Shown piece by piece: positions 16,768 through 25,234 of a DNA stretch of 64,000 bases (its first letter is position 1; each line of letters opens with the position of its first letter). The notes under the pieces are model-generated. The model had not been told where the DNA came from. It saw only the letters and a list, made by a program, of their open reading frames with translations, and did not search any database. The translations under genes and the position numbers were made by a program. This DNA comes from Aquariibacter sp964433315. GTDB taxonomy: Bacteria > Pseudomonadota > Gammaproteobacteria > Burkholderiales > Burkholderiaceae_C. The stretch lies in contig CAYSQO010000001.1 in NCBI GenBank assembly GCA_964433315.1, forward strand, positions 1 through 64,000, in the 5' to 3' direction.

Positions 16768-18081
16768 ATGGCCTCTTCACCGTCCCCCGATCCCCGGCCC
16801 GCCGTCGTGCTGCACGGCGGGCCCACCGCTCTGCCCACCCTGCTGGGCAACGCTACGAACGGAACACCCCGCCTGCCCACGGGCGGCAAGATCCGCGCGG
16901 GTATCAAGGCCCTGACCCGCCGTGCTGCCGAGGTGCCGCGTGCGCAGGCGATCTACGAACAGGGCCTGAACCAGGGCCAGACGTTCGACCAGATCGAGCG
17001 TGCGCTGGCCGAGGCCTGCCCTGAGCTCAAGAGCCCGCTCGTGCCGCGCAACGTGCCGTGGTTCACCGTGCGCGCCCAGGACTTCCCGAACCCCGAACTG
17101 GCGACACAGATCCTCGACCTCCATGGCGAGGACCGCGGCGAGGGCCGGCGCCTCTACCGCTTCCCGGTGGTGTTCCCGACCGATCGCTGGCAGAGCGTGA
17201 TGCCGCATGAACTGGCGACCTGGGGTGCGCAGGACAAGCGCTTCTGGTCCGAGTATTCGACCGACGGACGGTGGCGCCACTGCATGACGCACGCACCGGT
17301 GCCGGTTGACGCGACGGGGCGCCGCACGGTGCGGCTGTTCGGCGGACGCAAGGCGATGCCGCGCGAGGACAACGGCGGCCTGTGCCAGCCGGAGTGCTGC
17401 CCGGAGTACCAGCAGCGGCAGTGCAACCTCACCGGACGCTTCCTGTTCTTCATTCCCGGCATCCGCTCGATCAGCGCCTTCGAGCTGCACACGCGCAGCT
17501 TCTACGCGATGAATGCGGCGATCCGCACCTTCGAGACCGTGGCGTTCCTGCGGGGCGGCCGGCTCGCCGGGTTCCTGGACCGCCAGGGCACGCCGTTCTA
17601 CCTGACCAAGCGGCTGATGGAGGTGGCGCACATCGATGACCAGGGGCGGCCTGTCCGGGTGCCGCAGTGGATCATCGAACTGGAAGCGCCGGTCGACGTG
17701 GCGACGCTGATGCGGGAGCAGGACGATCAGGACACCGTGCTCCTGCAGGCCGATGCTGCCGCCCGCGTGCTCCAGGGGCACCGGGAGAGCGCTTCCTCGA
17801 CGCCAGGGAAGGGGCCGGAGTCCGTCGACGAACCTGTGGCTGCGAGCGACTCCACGGCAGACGGCATGCCGCCCACGCTGGAGCATGTGCTCGGGCGGCT
17901 GGCCTCGATGGGCGTGCCTGCGCAGACCTGGCTGAGCTATGCGGCCACGCGCTGGGGTCCTGGGTGGAAGCTCAATCCGCACGGGCGGCAGCGGGCCTTC
18001 GGCGAGCTGGAGCGCTTCCGGAACGATCCGAAGGGCTACACGGACAAGGTCAACGCCGAACTGCAGCAGGTGGCATCGTGA
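16768..18081 (+). CDS. gp3-like Cys-rich protein (recombination directionality factor-like)
   Basis: A 437-residue protein with GAGGAA upstream of the ATG. Residues about 145-310 resemble gp3-type recombination directionality factors of serine-integrase phages: a Cys cluster (CQPECCPEY, then C), FLFFIPGIRSISAFELHT, and FLRGGRLAGF before a final strand-rich segment. In related elements this gene is usually labelled hydrolase or metal-binding protein. The C-terminal ~75 residues form a separate helical module. Its stop overlaps the start of the SbcD-like gene by 4 bp (GTGA), so the three genes 16768-22112 act as one unit. Inferred role: recombination or DNA metabolism of the element. Confidence 0.5.
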   Translation: MASSPSPDPRPAVVLHGGPTALPTLLGNATNGTPRLPTGGKIRAGIKALTRRAAEVPRAQAIYEQGLNQGQTFDQIERALAEACPELKSPLVPRNVPWFTVRAQDFPNPELATQILDLHGEDRGEGRRLYRFPVVFPTDRWQSVMPHELATWGAQDKRFWSEYSTDGRWRHCMTHAPVPVDATGRRTVRLFGGRKAMPREDNGGLCQPECCPEYQQRQCNLTGRFLFFIPGIRSISAFELHTRSFYAMNAAIRTFETVAFLRGGRLAGFLDRQGTPFYLTKRLMEVAHIDDQGRPVRVPQWIIELEAPVDVATLMREQDDQDTVLLQADAAARVLQGHRESASSTPGKGPESVDEPVAASDSTADGMPPTLEHVLGRLASMGVPAQTWLSYAATRWGPGWKLNPHGRQRAFGELERFRNDPKGYTDKVNAELQQVAS

Positions 18082-19529
18082 GCGCGCCGGGACGACTGCC
18101 AGGCGGAAGCGGTGCCCAACGCGCGGAGGTGCCGCGCATCCCGGAAGGGCGTCCGCGAGCGCACGGTTCGCACCTTCAGGCGCATCGCTTGCGGGTGGCG
18201 CATCTGTCCGACCTGCACTACGGGCCGCGCCACCTGGAGGAGGCCGATCGCTGCTTCTCGGCGGCCGTGGATCGCGCGATCGAACTCGCCGTCGATGTGG
18301 CCGTGATTTCCGGGGATGCCACCGATCACGCCCTGGACCTGCATGCGCCCGCGGCATTGCGGCTGCTGGCGCAGGTGCGGCGGCTGGCCGACCATTGCCC
18401 GGTGCTGATGCTCCAGGGCACGTGGTCGCACGAGCCGCCCGGCACGCTGTCCGTGTTCAGGATGCTGGGAAGCCGCCATCGGGTCTTCGTCGCGGACCGG
18501 ATCGGTCAGGTAGCGTTGATGGGCAGCGCATCGCCCCGGGACCTGTCGGTGACCGATGCGTCTGCCGCCGACCTTTGGCTCGCGTCCGAAGGCCCGCGAT
18601 TCGCAGAGGTGCCGCCTGGCGCCAGGGCAGTCTTCACCTGCATTCCCTCGATCAACAAGGCGGCCGTCGCGGCAGCGGTCGGCGCCACCGCTGCCGCCGA
18701 GGCCCAGGGCGAGCAGCTGGCCCGGCTGCTGCAGGGTTACGCCGGGATCCACGGCGTAGCCCGTGCTGCCGGCGTGCCGACGCTCGCGGTGTCGCATGGC
18801 ACGGTCTTCGGCTGCGTGACCGAGCACGGCGTGCCGATGGCCGGGTTCGACCACGAGTTCACCACGGGAGCGCTGTTCAGCACGGCCGCGCAGGCCACCC
18901 TGCTCGGCCACATCCATCGGCACCAGGCCTGGACGCAAGGGGAGGGCGAGCGGCGCCAGTGCATTGCCTACGCCGGGTCCATCGGTCGCTTCCACCACGG
19001 TGAGCAGGGCGACAAGGGGTTCCTGCTGTGGGAATTCGGACGCGACGGGGTGGACTGTCGCCTCGAGCCGACCCCTGCGCGACGGACGCTGGACATCGTG
19101 TTCGAAGGTCGGCCCGACCTGGACCAGTTGCGAGAGGCGGTTCGCGCGCAGGAACTGGCCGGCGTCAGCGTGCGGGTCCGATGGACGGTGGCCGACGAGG
19201 ATCGGCACGAGGTGGACCGCGGTGCCATCGAGCGAGCCCTTTCCGGCGCCGCCGATGTTCAGCTCGAAGGGCGGATCGTGCCCGTGGTGCGCACCCGCGC
19301 GCCCGGCATCTCGCAACTCGTCAGTCTGGCCGACAAGGTCAGGGCCTGGGCCACGGCGAAGGACGTCCACGCGACGCCGCTGCTGGAGTGCCTGGAACGG
19401 GTGACGACGACCGAGCCCGAGGACATCGTCGCGGAGGCCCTGGCGGTCCCCGATGCCGGCGCCAAGGCACAGGGCGGCCTTGACCCGGCCGAGAAGGGTC
19501 CGAGACTGGACCTCTTCGAGGCGGCCTGA
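18078..19529 (+). CDS. SbcD/Mre11-like calcineurin-type phosphoesterase
   Basis: A 483-residue protein starting at a GTG that overlaps the previous stop. Metallophosphoesterase motifs in order: HLSDLHYG (D45, H47), VISGDATDH, SHGTVFG, and GHIHRHQ. The third canonical motif, GNHD/E, reads GTWSHE, so the catalytic Asn is missing. Residues after about 330 form a cap-like region. It lies 90 bp upstream of an SbcC-like ATPase, the usual arrangement for SbcCD/Mre11-Rad50 nucleases. Inferred role: nuclease or regulatory subunit in DNA-end processing for the element; activity is uncertain given the altered motif. Confidence 0.75.
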   Translation: MSAPGRLPGGSGAQRAEVPRIPEGRPRAHGSHLQAHRLRVAHLSDLHYGPRHLEEADRCFSAAVDRAIELAVDVAVISGDATDHALDLHAPAALRLLAQVRRLADHCPVLMLQGTWSHEPPGTLSVFRMLGSRHRVFVADRIGQVALMGSASPRDLSVTDASAADLWLASEGPRFAEVPPGARAVFTCIPSINKAAVAAAVGATAAAEAQGEQLARLLQGYAGIHGVARAAGVPTLAVSHGTVFGCVTEHGVPMAGFDHEFTTGALFSTAAQATLLGHIHRHQAWTQGEGERRQCIAYAGSIGRFHHGEQGDKGFLLWEFGRDGVDCRLEPTPARRTLDIVFEGRPDLDQLREAVRAQELAGVSVRVRWTVADEDRHEVDRGAIERALSGAADVQLEGRIVPVVRTRAPGISQLVSLADKVRAWATAKDVHATPLLECLERVTTTEPEDIVAEALAVPDAGAKAQGGLDPAEKGPRLDLFEAA

Positions 19530-19619
19530 AACGGCGCCTGAACAGCGCTCGAAGGGCGCCCAGGCTGCTTCACATGCCACCTCGACCATCGCGCTGCCCA
19601 GCGGCGCTGGAGGCACGCC

Positions 19620-22112
19620 ATGCAACCACTCTCACTCAGGCTCCGGGGCTTCCGGGGCATCCGCGACGGCCTCGGGCTGGACGAGCTGACCCTCGATCTG
19701 GAGCGGCTGGCCGATGGCGCCGCGCTGGTCGCCATCGCAGGCGCCAACGGCCGCGGCAAGTCCACGGTGATGGACAACCTGCATCCCTACCTGACCATGC
19801 CGTCGCGGGCGGCACAGGCCGGGCCGGGCGGTTTCTCGTACTACGACCAGGTCTGTCTGCCCGAGAACGAGAAGGACCTGCAGTGGGCGCACGCCGGGCG
19901 CTGCTACCGCTCGCAGGTGGTCATCCGCATGAACGGCCGCAACGGGAGCCGCCGCAGGACCGAGGCCTATTTGCTGATGCTCGATGACGCCGGCACGTGG
20001 TCTCCCGCCGCGCTGCCCGATGGCACCGTCTCCGATGGCAAGGTCGAGACCTATGCGAGATGCGTCGAGGCCATCTGCGGGCCGGCGGAGACCTTCTTCA
20101 CGTCGGTCTTCTCGGCACAAGGGAAGCGGCAGCTCAGCACCTACCGCAACGGCGAGATCAAGGCCCTGCTGGCCGATCTGCTGGGCCAGGAGGACATCCG
20201 CGCGCTCGGTCAGAAGGCGGGCGAGACGGCGCGGCAGCTGAAGGCGGCGCTGGCGGCGTTGCGCGCTGAAGCGACCGCGTTCGATGCCGAGCGCCAGCGG
20301 TTGGAGGATGACGCCCGTCGATGGCAGGGCGCGGACGAGAGGGTCAAGGCGGCGCAAGCTAGCCGGCAGGCGGCCCACGAACAACGGGAGGCTGCGCGGA
20401 CGCAAGAGGCGTCGTTGATGGCCCTGCAGGAGCAGGCGAAGGCTGTCGAGAGCCGGCGAGCGCAGCTGGTGGAGGAACTGGCGGGCGCCCGTGCCGAAGG
20501 TGATCGCACCCTGCAGGACCTGCGCACGCAGGACCGGGAGGCAACGGAGCAACTCGCACGGCTCGACGGTCGTGTGGCGCAGCGCGTCGCGCAGGCCAGG
20601 GCGCAGCGCGAACGACTGGAGGCCCGCATCCGGTCCCTGCAGCGGGTGCTGGCGGACGAGGGCGCGGTGGCTCGAGCCGGCCGCCGTCTGCCGCTGGCGA
20701 CAGAGGTGGTGCGTCGCCGCGAGGCCCGCGTACTGGCGCTTCGCGATGCCGTCCAGGACCTTGCGCGTCGTCGCGATGCCGTCGCAGGGCTCGGGCAGCG
20801 GCTGGCATCGCTCGAGCGCGAGGCGGGCCAGGCCGCGCTCCAGGCGGAAGACCTGAGCCGCCGCCTGGCCCTGAGCAACCGCGTGCCGTGCAGCGGCATG
20901 CCCATGCAGGGTCAATGCACCTTGCTGTCGGACGCACGCGAAGCGGCCGCGCTAGCGCCGAGCGCCCAGCAGCGCATCCGTCAACTCGCTGCGGAGCGGG
21001 ACAGTCTTCGGCTTGAACTGCAAGCCCTGCAAGAGGCGGCAAGCCTCAACGTCGGCGCACCGCAGAGCCTGAGCCGGGCCGAGTGCCAGTCGAGGCGAGC
21101 CCTGGCCCGTCAGACGGCCTATGCCGCCTTGGCTGCGCGCGGGGCGGAGATGCGCCATGCGCGCGCGGGTCTTGTCGAAGCGGAGGGCGAACTCGCCGCT
21201 CTTCCTCCCGCTCCAGACCCGTCGGCCGGGGCGGACATCGCGATCGACACCGACTCCGAAGCGGCCGAGCGTAAGCAGATCATCGCCAGCCGGATGCGCG
21301 TTGCCGAGCGTCTCTCGCTGCTGGAAGCTCAGACCCAGGCGGCCATCCAGCGACTCCAGACGGCGATCGACGCGCTGCCGTCGCCGCTGGACGCCGCGCT
21401 GCTCGCACAGGCCCGAGCCCAGGTGGAGCGCTGGCAGGGTGTCCTGGATGAGGCGGAGCGCTCGCATCTGGCCGCTGTCCGCGACGCGCAGGCGCTTGCC
21501 GCCCTGTCGACCCAGATGGAGGAGCATGGCCGGAGGCGCGACGCAGCCGCGGCCCGCACGGCACGGGTGGAACAGGAACTCGCGAACTGGCTGCTGTTCG
21601 CCCGCTGCATGGGAAACGATGGCCTGATCGCGCTGGCCATCGACGATGCGGGGCCGACCTTGTCCGGCCTGGTGAACGATCTGCTGCTGGCCTGCTATGG
21701 CCCGCGCTTCACGGTGGCCATCGAGACCCTGCAGGAGACGGCCAAGGGCGAGCAGCGCGAGGGCTTCGACATCCGCGTCTACGACGCAGAGTCGGGCGAG
21801 GACAAGAGCGTCACGGCGATGAGCGGCGGCGAGAGGGTCTGGATCAATGAGTGCCTGGTGCGGGCCGTGGCGCTGTACCTGGCGCAGAACACGGGCCGGC
21901 GCTACGACACCCTGTTCTCCGACGAGACCGACGGACCGCTGGACCCGGAGCGCAAGCGCATGTTCATGGCGATGAAGCGGCGGGTGCTGGAGCTGGGTGG
22001 CTACGCGCGGGAATTCTTCGTGTCGCAGACGCCGGAGCTGACAGCGATGGCGGATGCGGTGATCGATCTGGATGTGATGAGCGTCCGGAGCTGCTCTTGC
22101 AAACCATCGTAG
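19620..22112 (+). CDS. SbcC/Rad50-like ATPase
   Basis: An 830-residue SMC-type ATPase. The N-terminal Walker A is GANGRGKST (41-49). Two long coiled coils flank a turn at VPCSGMPMQGQC, where the zinc hook of SbcC would have C-x2-C; here the cysteines are C424 and C433 (C-x8-C). The C-terminal domain has the ABC signature MSGGERVWINE and Walker B TLFSDETDGPLD. The ATG follows GGAGGC. Together with the phosphoesterase upstream it forms an SbcCD-like complex shorter than the chromosomal one (about 1000-1050 residues). It is the last recognisable gene of the element. Inferred role: tethering and processing DNA ends during element recombination or replication. Confidence 0.8.
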   Translation: MQPLSLRLRGFRGIRDGLGLDELTLDLERLADGAALVAIAGANGRGKSTVMDNLHPYLTMPSRAAQAGPGGFSYYDQVCLPENEKDLQWAHAGRCYRSQVVIRMNGRNGSRRRTEAYLLMLDDAGTWSPAALPDGTVSDGKVETYARCVEAICGPAETFFTSVFSAQGKRQLSTYRNGEIKALLADLLGQEDIRALGQKAGETARQLKAALAALRAEATAFDAERQRLEDDARRWQGADERVKAAQASRQAAHEQREAARTQEASLMALQEQAKAVESRRAQLVEELAGARAEGDRTLQDLRTQDREATEQLARLDGRVAQRVAQARAQRERLEARIRSLQRVLADEGAVARAGRRLPLATEVVRRREARVLALRDAVQDLARRRDAVAGLGQRLASLEREAGQAALQAEDLSRRLALSNRVPCSGMPMQGQCTLLSDAREAAALAPSAQQRIRQLAAERDSLRLELQALQEAASLNVGAPQSLSRAECQSRRALARQTAYAALAARGAEMRHARAGLVEAEGELAALPPAPDPSAGADIAIDTDSEAAERKQIIASRMRVAERLSLLEAQTQAAIQRLQTAIDALPSPLDAALLAQARAQVERWQGVLDEAERSHLAAVRDAQALAALSTQMEEHGRRRDAAAARTARVEQELANWLLFARCMGNDGLIALAIDDAGPTLSGLVNDLLLACYGPRFTVAIETLQETAKGEQREGFDIRVYDAESGEDKSVTAMSGGERVWINECLVRAVALYLAQNTGRRYDTLFSDETDGPLDPERKRMFMAMKRRVLELGGYAREFFVSQTPELTAMADAVIDLDVMSVRSCSCKPS

Positions 22113-22427
22113 CAAAGCATGTCCTGCCAAGTGGACTTATCAGGACGTCATTTGACGAATCGAAAATTGTGACTCAAGCAGCTGGCCTTCGAGGTCACTC
22201 GTAGAAGCTGTTGCACGCCGTTCGCACCCCTTGGCGTTGCCCATCGACGGGAGTGGATGGGACGACAAGGTGTTGGATGGCCGACCGCTGGCTCAAATCG
22301 ACGCGCCCCGTCTGCAGCGAGGGAACAACGCCTGGGCCCGAGGCAGGCGACGACAGCAGCGGTGCCGGAACCACTTCGCGCTGGGAATCGCCGAACGGGT
22401 GAACGCCTGATGACAGTTCTGCGGCGA
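22113..22427. other. Probable outer junction of the mobile element
   Basis: 315 bp with no credible gene between the SbcC-like gene and the end of ubiT. The first ~90 bp, around TTGACGAATCGAAAATTGTG, are clearly less GC-rich than both flanks, a common sign of an element end. No tRNA or evident direct repeat is visible, so the attachment site is not defined. Confidence 0.4.
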
Positions 22428-22943
22428 TCAGCGTTCGTCTTGGGCCGTGGCCACCGGCCACAGCGGACCGAGGGCGTCCAGCGAGTTCTTGAGCAGGAGG
22501 CCAAGCTCCGTGTCACCTTCCATCATCAGCACGCGATCGAAGAACAAGCGATCGGGATCGTCCAGGCCGCGAGCCAGCCGCCACCAGCCTGAGGTCCGGG
22601 AGGCGATGCGAAGCGCCGCCACCGCCTGCTCGCCAGCCGCTGAGAAGCCCTGCGGGCCCGCGCAGAGCCTCACGCGCACGCCCAGGTCGGTGATTTCCAG
22701 TGCCACGACGCGACCCGCCAACCCGTCACGCAACTCGGGCGGGAAGCGCGGCCACAACGCCCGGTTGATGGCCGCGGCCACCAGTGCCGACGGCGGCGCG
22801 CTGGGCAATTGAGTGACGCCTCCGGCCAGCTTGGCGATCGCGCGCGCCAGCAAGGGTGGCGGTGGTGCCAAGCGGTCCAAGTGGGCAGCGGCCGCATCGA
22901 CCCGGGCGGACAACCACCGCGGTGGCCGGCGAATGGAGATCAT
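22428..22943 (-). CDS. ubiT: Anaerobic ubiquinone biosynthesis accessory protein UbiT (SCP2 domain)
   Basis: A 171-residue protein with an SCP2 lipid-binding domain. The C-terminal signature DRLFFDRVLMMEGDTELGLL is typical of UbiT, which is needed for oxygen-independent ubiquinone synthesis and probably presents lipid intermediates. Its ATG overlaps the ubiV stop (ATGA), so it is the third gene of a coupled ubiU-ubiV-ubiT operon. In Escherichia coli UbiT acts with UbiU and UbiV; ubiquinone made this way serves nitrate respiration, which fits the nar island nearby. The region downstream is the likely junction with the mobile element. Confidence 0.9.
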   Translation of the reverse strand: MISIRRPPRWLSARVDAAAAHLDRLAPPPPLLARAIAKLAGGVTQLPSAPPSALVAAAINRALWPRFPPELRDGLAGRVVALEITDLGVRVRLCAGPQGFSAAGEQAVAALRIASRTSGWWRLARGLDDPDRLFFDRVLMMEGDTELGLLLKNSLDALGPLWPVATAQDER

Positions 22944-23962
22944 GCGTCTACTCCCGCCAATTCCACATGGACCGCGTTCATGCCCGCGCCGCCGAAGGCG
23001 TACCCGGTCACGAGTGGCTGAGGGACGCCGGCGTCGGCCCAGCCGGCCAGTCGTCCCTCGGCCGGCTGGTCGCCGTTCAAGACAGCGTCGAAGTCCTCGA
23101 TCACTTTCGTGAAGCCGGATGCCTGCGGTGACAGGCGCACGCGGGTAGCCCCGCAGGATGCCAGCGCCGCGCCATGCTCCAGCAGATTGTGTACGCCGGC
23201 CGATTGAATCTGGGTGCCGTTGAGCACCAGGAACGACTGGCCTTCGGTACTGCGGACCAGGCGGCCATCAGGGTCGTCCATGCAGGGGTAGCCGCACTGA
23301 TCCTTGGGAACGCCGGCATGGCGCGCAGTGAAGCAACGCGCCGAGAACGACAGAGGCAATCGGCCAAAGGCCCACACCTCGGTGGCTATGGCGCCGCCGT
23401 CGGGTCCGCGCACGGGCTGTCCCGCCGGGTTGATATGGGCGACCGCAGAGAGCGACAGCTCCAGTGGCGGCACCCAGCGCAGCACGCCCAGATCGGCATG
23501 CTCGCGCAGTGCGGCCTGGCTGTAGACGTTGACGTGCGGACCCAGCACCAGCGGCACGCGGCCGTGCAGCAAGGCCAGTGCCGACGCATCGCCTGCCTCC
23601 ACGGCATGGCAGGCGAGATCGGCGTGGCGCTCGATCAGGCGCAGATCGGCCTCGGTTTCCACCAGCGCCTGCGTGGCCAGGATGACCTGCTTGCCGGCCT
23701 GGGTGAGCTCGCGCGCCAGCGCCAGCCAGTCGTCCAGGCGCAACTCGCGGCGGCGCGCGCACACCACTTCGCCCAGGACCACGCAGTCGGCGGGCGATTC
23801 GGCGATCCCGGCGTAGAAGTCCAACAGGCGTGCACGCGACCAGAGGTACAGCACGGGTCCTACGGTCAGGCCGAAGCGTAGGGACTTCGATTCGGATAGA
23901 TGGGACAGCGCCGGGGCCTGAGCGACGGACGTGTCGCGAGTAGCGTGGTGAGGGGCATCCAT
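22940..23962 (-). CDS. ubiV: O2-independent ubiquinone hydroxylase subunit UbiV (U32 family)
   Basis: A 340-residue peptidase U32-family protein. The ATG at 23962 has AAGGAA seven bases upstream and is preferred to one at 23977 that overlaps the ubiU stop. Cysteines C210, C223 and C227 (CFTARHAG ... DQCGYPC), with an N-terminal Cys near residue 60-68, match the four ligands of the [4Fe-4S] cluster of UbiV. UbiV and UbiU form a complex that hydroxylates the ubiquinone ring without oxygen, using prephenate as oxygen donor in E. coli. Coupled to ubiU upstream and ubiT downstream. Confidence 0.92.
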   Translation of the reverse strand: MDAPHHATRDTSVAQAPALSHLSESKSLRFGLTVGPVLYLWSRARLLDFYAGIAESPADCVVLGEVVCARRRELRLDDWLALARELTQAGKQVILATQALVETEADLRLIERHADLACHAVEAGDASALALLHGRVPLVLGPHVNVYSQAALREHADLGVLRWVPPLELSLSAVAHINPAGQPVRGPDGGAIATEVWAFGRLPLSFSARCFTARHAGVPKDQCGYPCMDDPDGRLVRSTEGQSFLVLNGTQIQSAGVHNLLEHGAALASCGATRVRLSPQASGFTKVIEDFDAVLNGDQPAEGRLAGWADAGVPQPLVTGYAFGGAGMNAVHVELAGVDA

Positions 23963-23973
23963 GGGCGGTTCCT

Positions 23974-25011
23974 TCATCGCCAGGGGCGCTCGAACGCACC
24001 CAGCGTGGTCTGCGCCCCTTCCGCATGACGCGACAGCGCCTGGGTCCATGCCGGCTGGGGCTGGAAAGCCTGGCTTTGCGCGGCGGCAGCGCAGGCAGCG
24101 TCGATCGCCGCGCGCCAGGTACGTGTGACATCGCCCACATAGGCGGCGCTGCGCTGACGGCCCTCGATCTTGAAAGCGCGCACGCCCATGGCGATGAGCT
24201 GCGGCAGGATCGCCATGGTGTTGAGGCTCGTGGGTTCTTCCAGCGCATGCGAGCGTTGGCCATCCACATCGAAACGGCCCTTGCACAATGTCGGGTAGCC
24301 GCGCGGCTCATCTGGCGCGTAATGGTCGATCAGTACACCGCCCAGCCGGGCGCGCACGCCGTCGTCCCCCTCCTGCCATCTCACGGCCGATGCCGGAGAA
24401 CAGACTCCGGCCGTGTTGGGCGACTGTCCGGTGGCATAGGACGACAGCGCGCAGCGGCCCTCGACCATCACGCACAGGCTGCCGAAGGCGAAGACCTCGA
24501 TCTCCACCGAGGTTCCTTCGATGATCTTGGCAATCTGATCAGCCGCCACCACGCGTGGCAGCACGGCCCGCTGCACACCGTAGCGCTGGCGGTAGAACTC
24601 GATGGCCGCATGGCTGGTGGCCGAGGCCTGCACCGACAGGTGCAGGCGCAGGCTCGGCAGATGACGCGCGCAGTAGCCCATCACCGCGGTGTCGGCCACG
24701 ATCAGCGCGTCCGCGCCCAGTTCGGCGGCCTTGTCGGCCGCGGCGAACCACGGCTCGGGGTGACGCGCGTCGGCAAAGGTGTTCAGCGCCATCAGCACCT
24801 GAGCGCCACGCCGATGCGCGTAGGCGATGCCTTCGCGGATCTGTGCCTCGTCGAAGTTCAGGCCGGCGAAGTTGCGGGCGTTGGTCGCGTCCTTCAGGCC
24901 CAGGTAGACGGCATCGGCGCCGGCATCCACGGCCACGGTGAGGGCTCGCAGGCTGCCGGCTGGGCAGACAAGTTGGGGGCTTGAGGGCAGGTTGGTGTGC
25001 GTGGCCAGCAT
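23974..25011 (-). CDS. ubiU: O2-independent ubiquinone hydroxylase subunit UbiU (U32 family)
   Basis: A 345-residue U32-family protein, first gene of ubiUVT. The N-terminal LVCPAGSLRALTVAVDAGAD and the cysteines in SLCVMVEGRCAL (C-x6-C), GVCSPAS and TLCKGRF match the U32 signature and the iron-sulphur ligands of UbiU. It partners UbiV in oxygen-independent ring hydroxylation. The ATG at 25011 removes a non-conserved 25-residue extension seen with an upstream start. The 223-bp region to the divergent nrdD gene contains the candidate control sites for both directions. Confidence 0.92.
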   Translation of the reverse strand: MLATHTNLPSSPQLVCPAGSLRALTVAVDAGADAVYLGLKDATNARNFAGLNFDEAQIREGIAYAHRRGAQVLMALNTFADARHPEPWFAAADKAAELGADALIVADTAVMGYCARHLPSLRLHLSVQASATSHAAIEFYRQRYGVQRAVLPRVVAADQIAKIIEGTSVEIEVFAFGSLCVMVEGRCALSSYATGQSPNTAGVCSPASAVRWQEGDDGVRARLGGVLIDHYAPDEPRGYPTLCKGRFDVDGQRSHALEEPTSLNTMAILPQLIAMGVRAFKIEGRQRSAAYVGDVTRTWRAAIDAACAAAAQSQAFQPQPAWTQALSRHAEGAQTTLGAFERPWR

Positions 25012-25094
25012 GGGAGAAGTGGGGCCGGCGCGCGATGCTGGCCTCGGATGGCAGGCAAAACGGAGGAGTCTGGAAACGCGCGGCAAGTATGGTC

Positions 25095-25108
25095 TTGTGC
25101 TAACGCAA
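25095..25108. promoter_or_regulatory. Weak FNR-like palindrome between ubiU and nrdD
   Basis: TTGTG-CTAA-CGCAA keeps the outer TTG/CAA of an FNR box but not the inner AT/AT. It lies 84 bp before ubiU and 127 bp before nrdD, in a place that suits anaerobic control, but the match is degenerate. Confidence 0.25.
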
Positions 25109-25186
25109 AGAGATATCCAGAGGCCACTGGCTGTGATCGCCCAAGAGCATGCGCTGGATCAAATCCACTTCGACTGATCGCCTAGG

Positions 25187-25202
25187 ACACTACATATAGC
25201 GT
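25187..25202 (+). promoter_or_regulatory. NrdR-like box 1 upstream of nrdD
   Basis: ACACTACATATAGCGT matches 14 of 16 positions of the NrdR consensus ACACWATATATWGTGT. NrdR represses ribonucleotide reductase genes, usually from two boxes about three helical turns apart; the second lies 32 bp downstream. Confidence 0.7.
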
Positions 25203-25218
25203 TATTGTCCAGTACCAA

Positions 25219-25234
25219 ACACTATAGGTAGCGC
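25219..25234 (+). promoter_or_regulatory. NrdR-like box 2, abutting the nrdD start codon
   Basis: ACACTATAGGTAGCGC matches 12 of 16 consensus positions and ends at the base before the ATG. The 32-bp spacing to box 1 is the usual one. This leaves no room for a Shine-Dalgarno outside the box. Confidence 0.55.
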
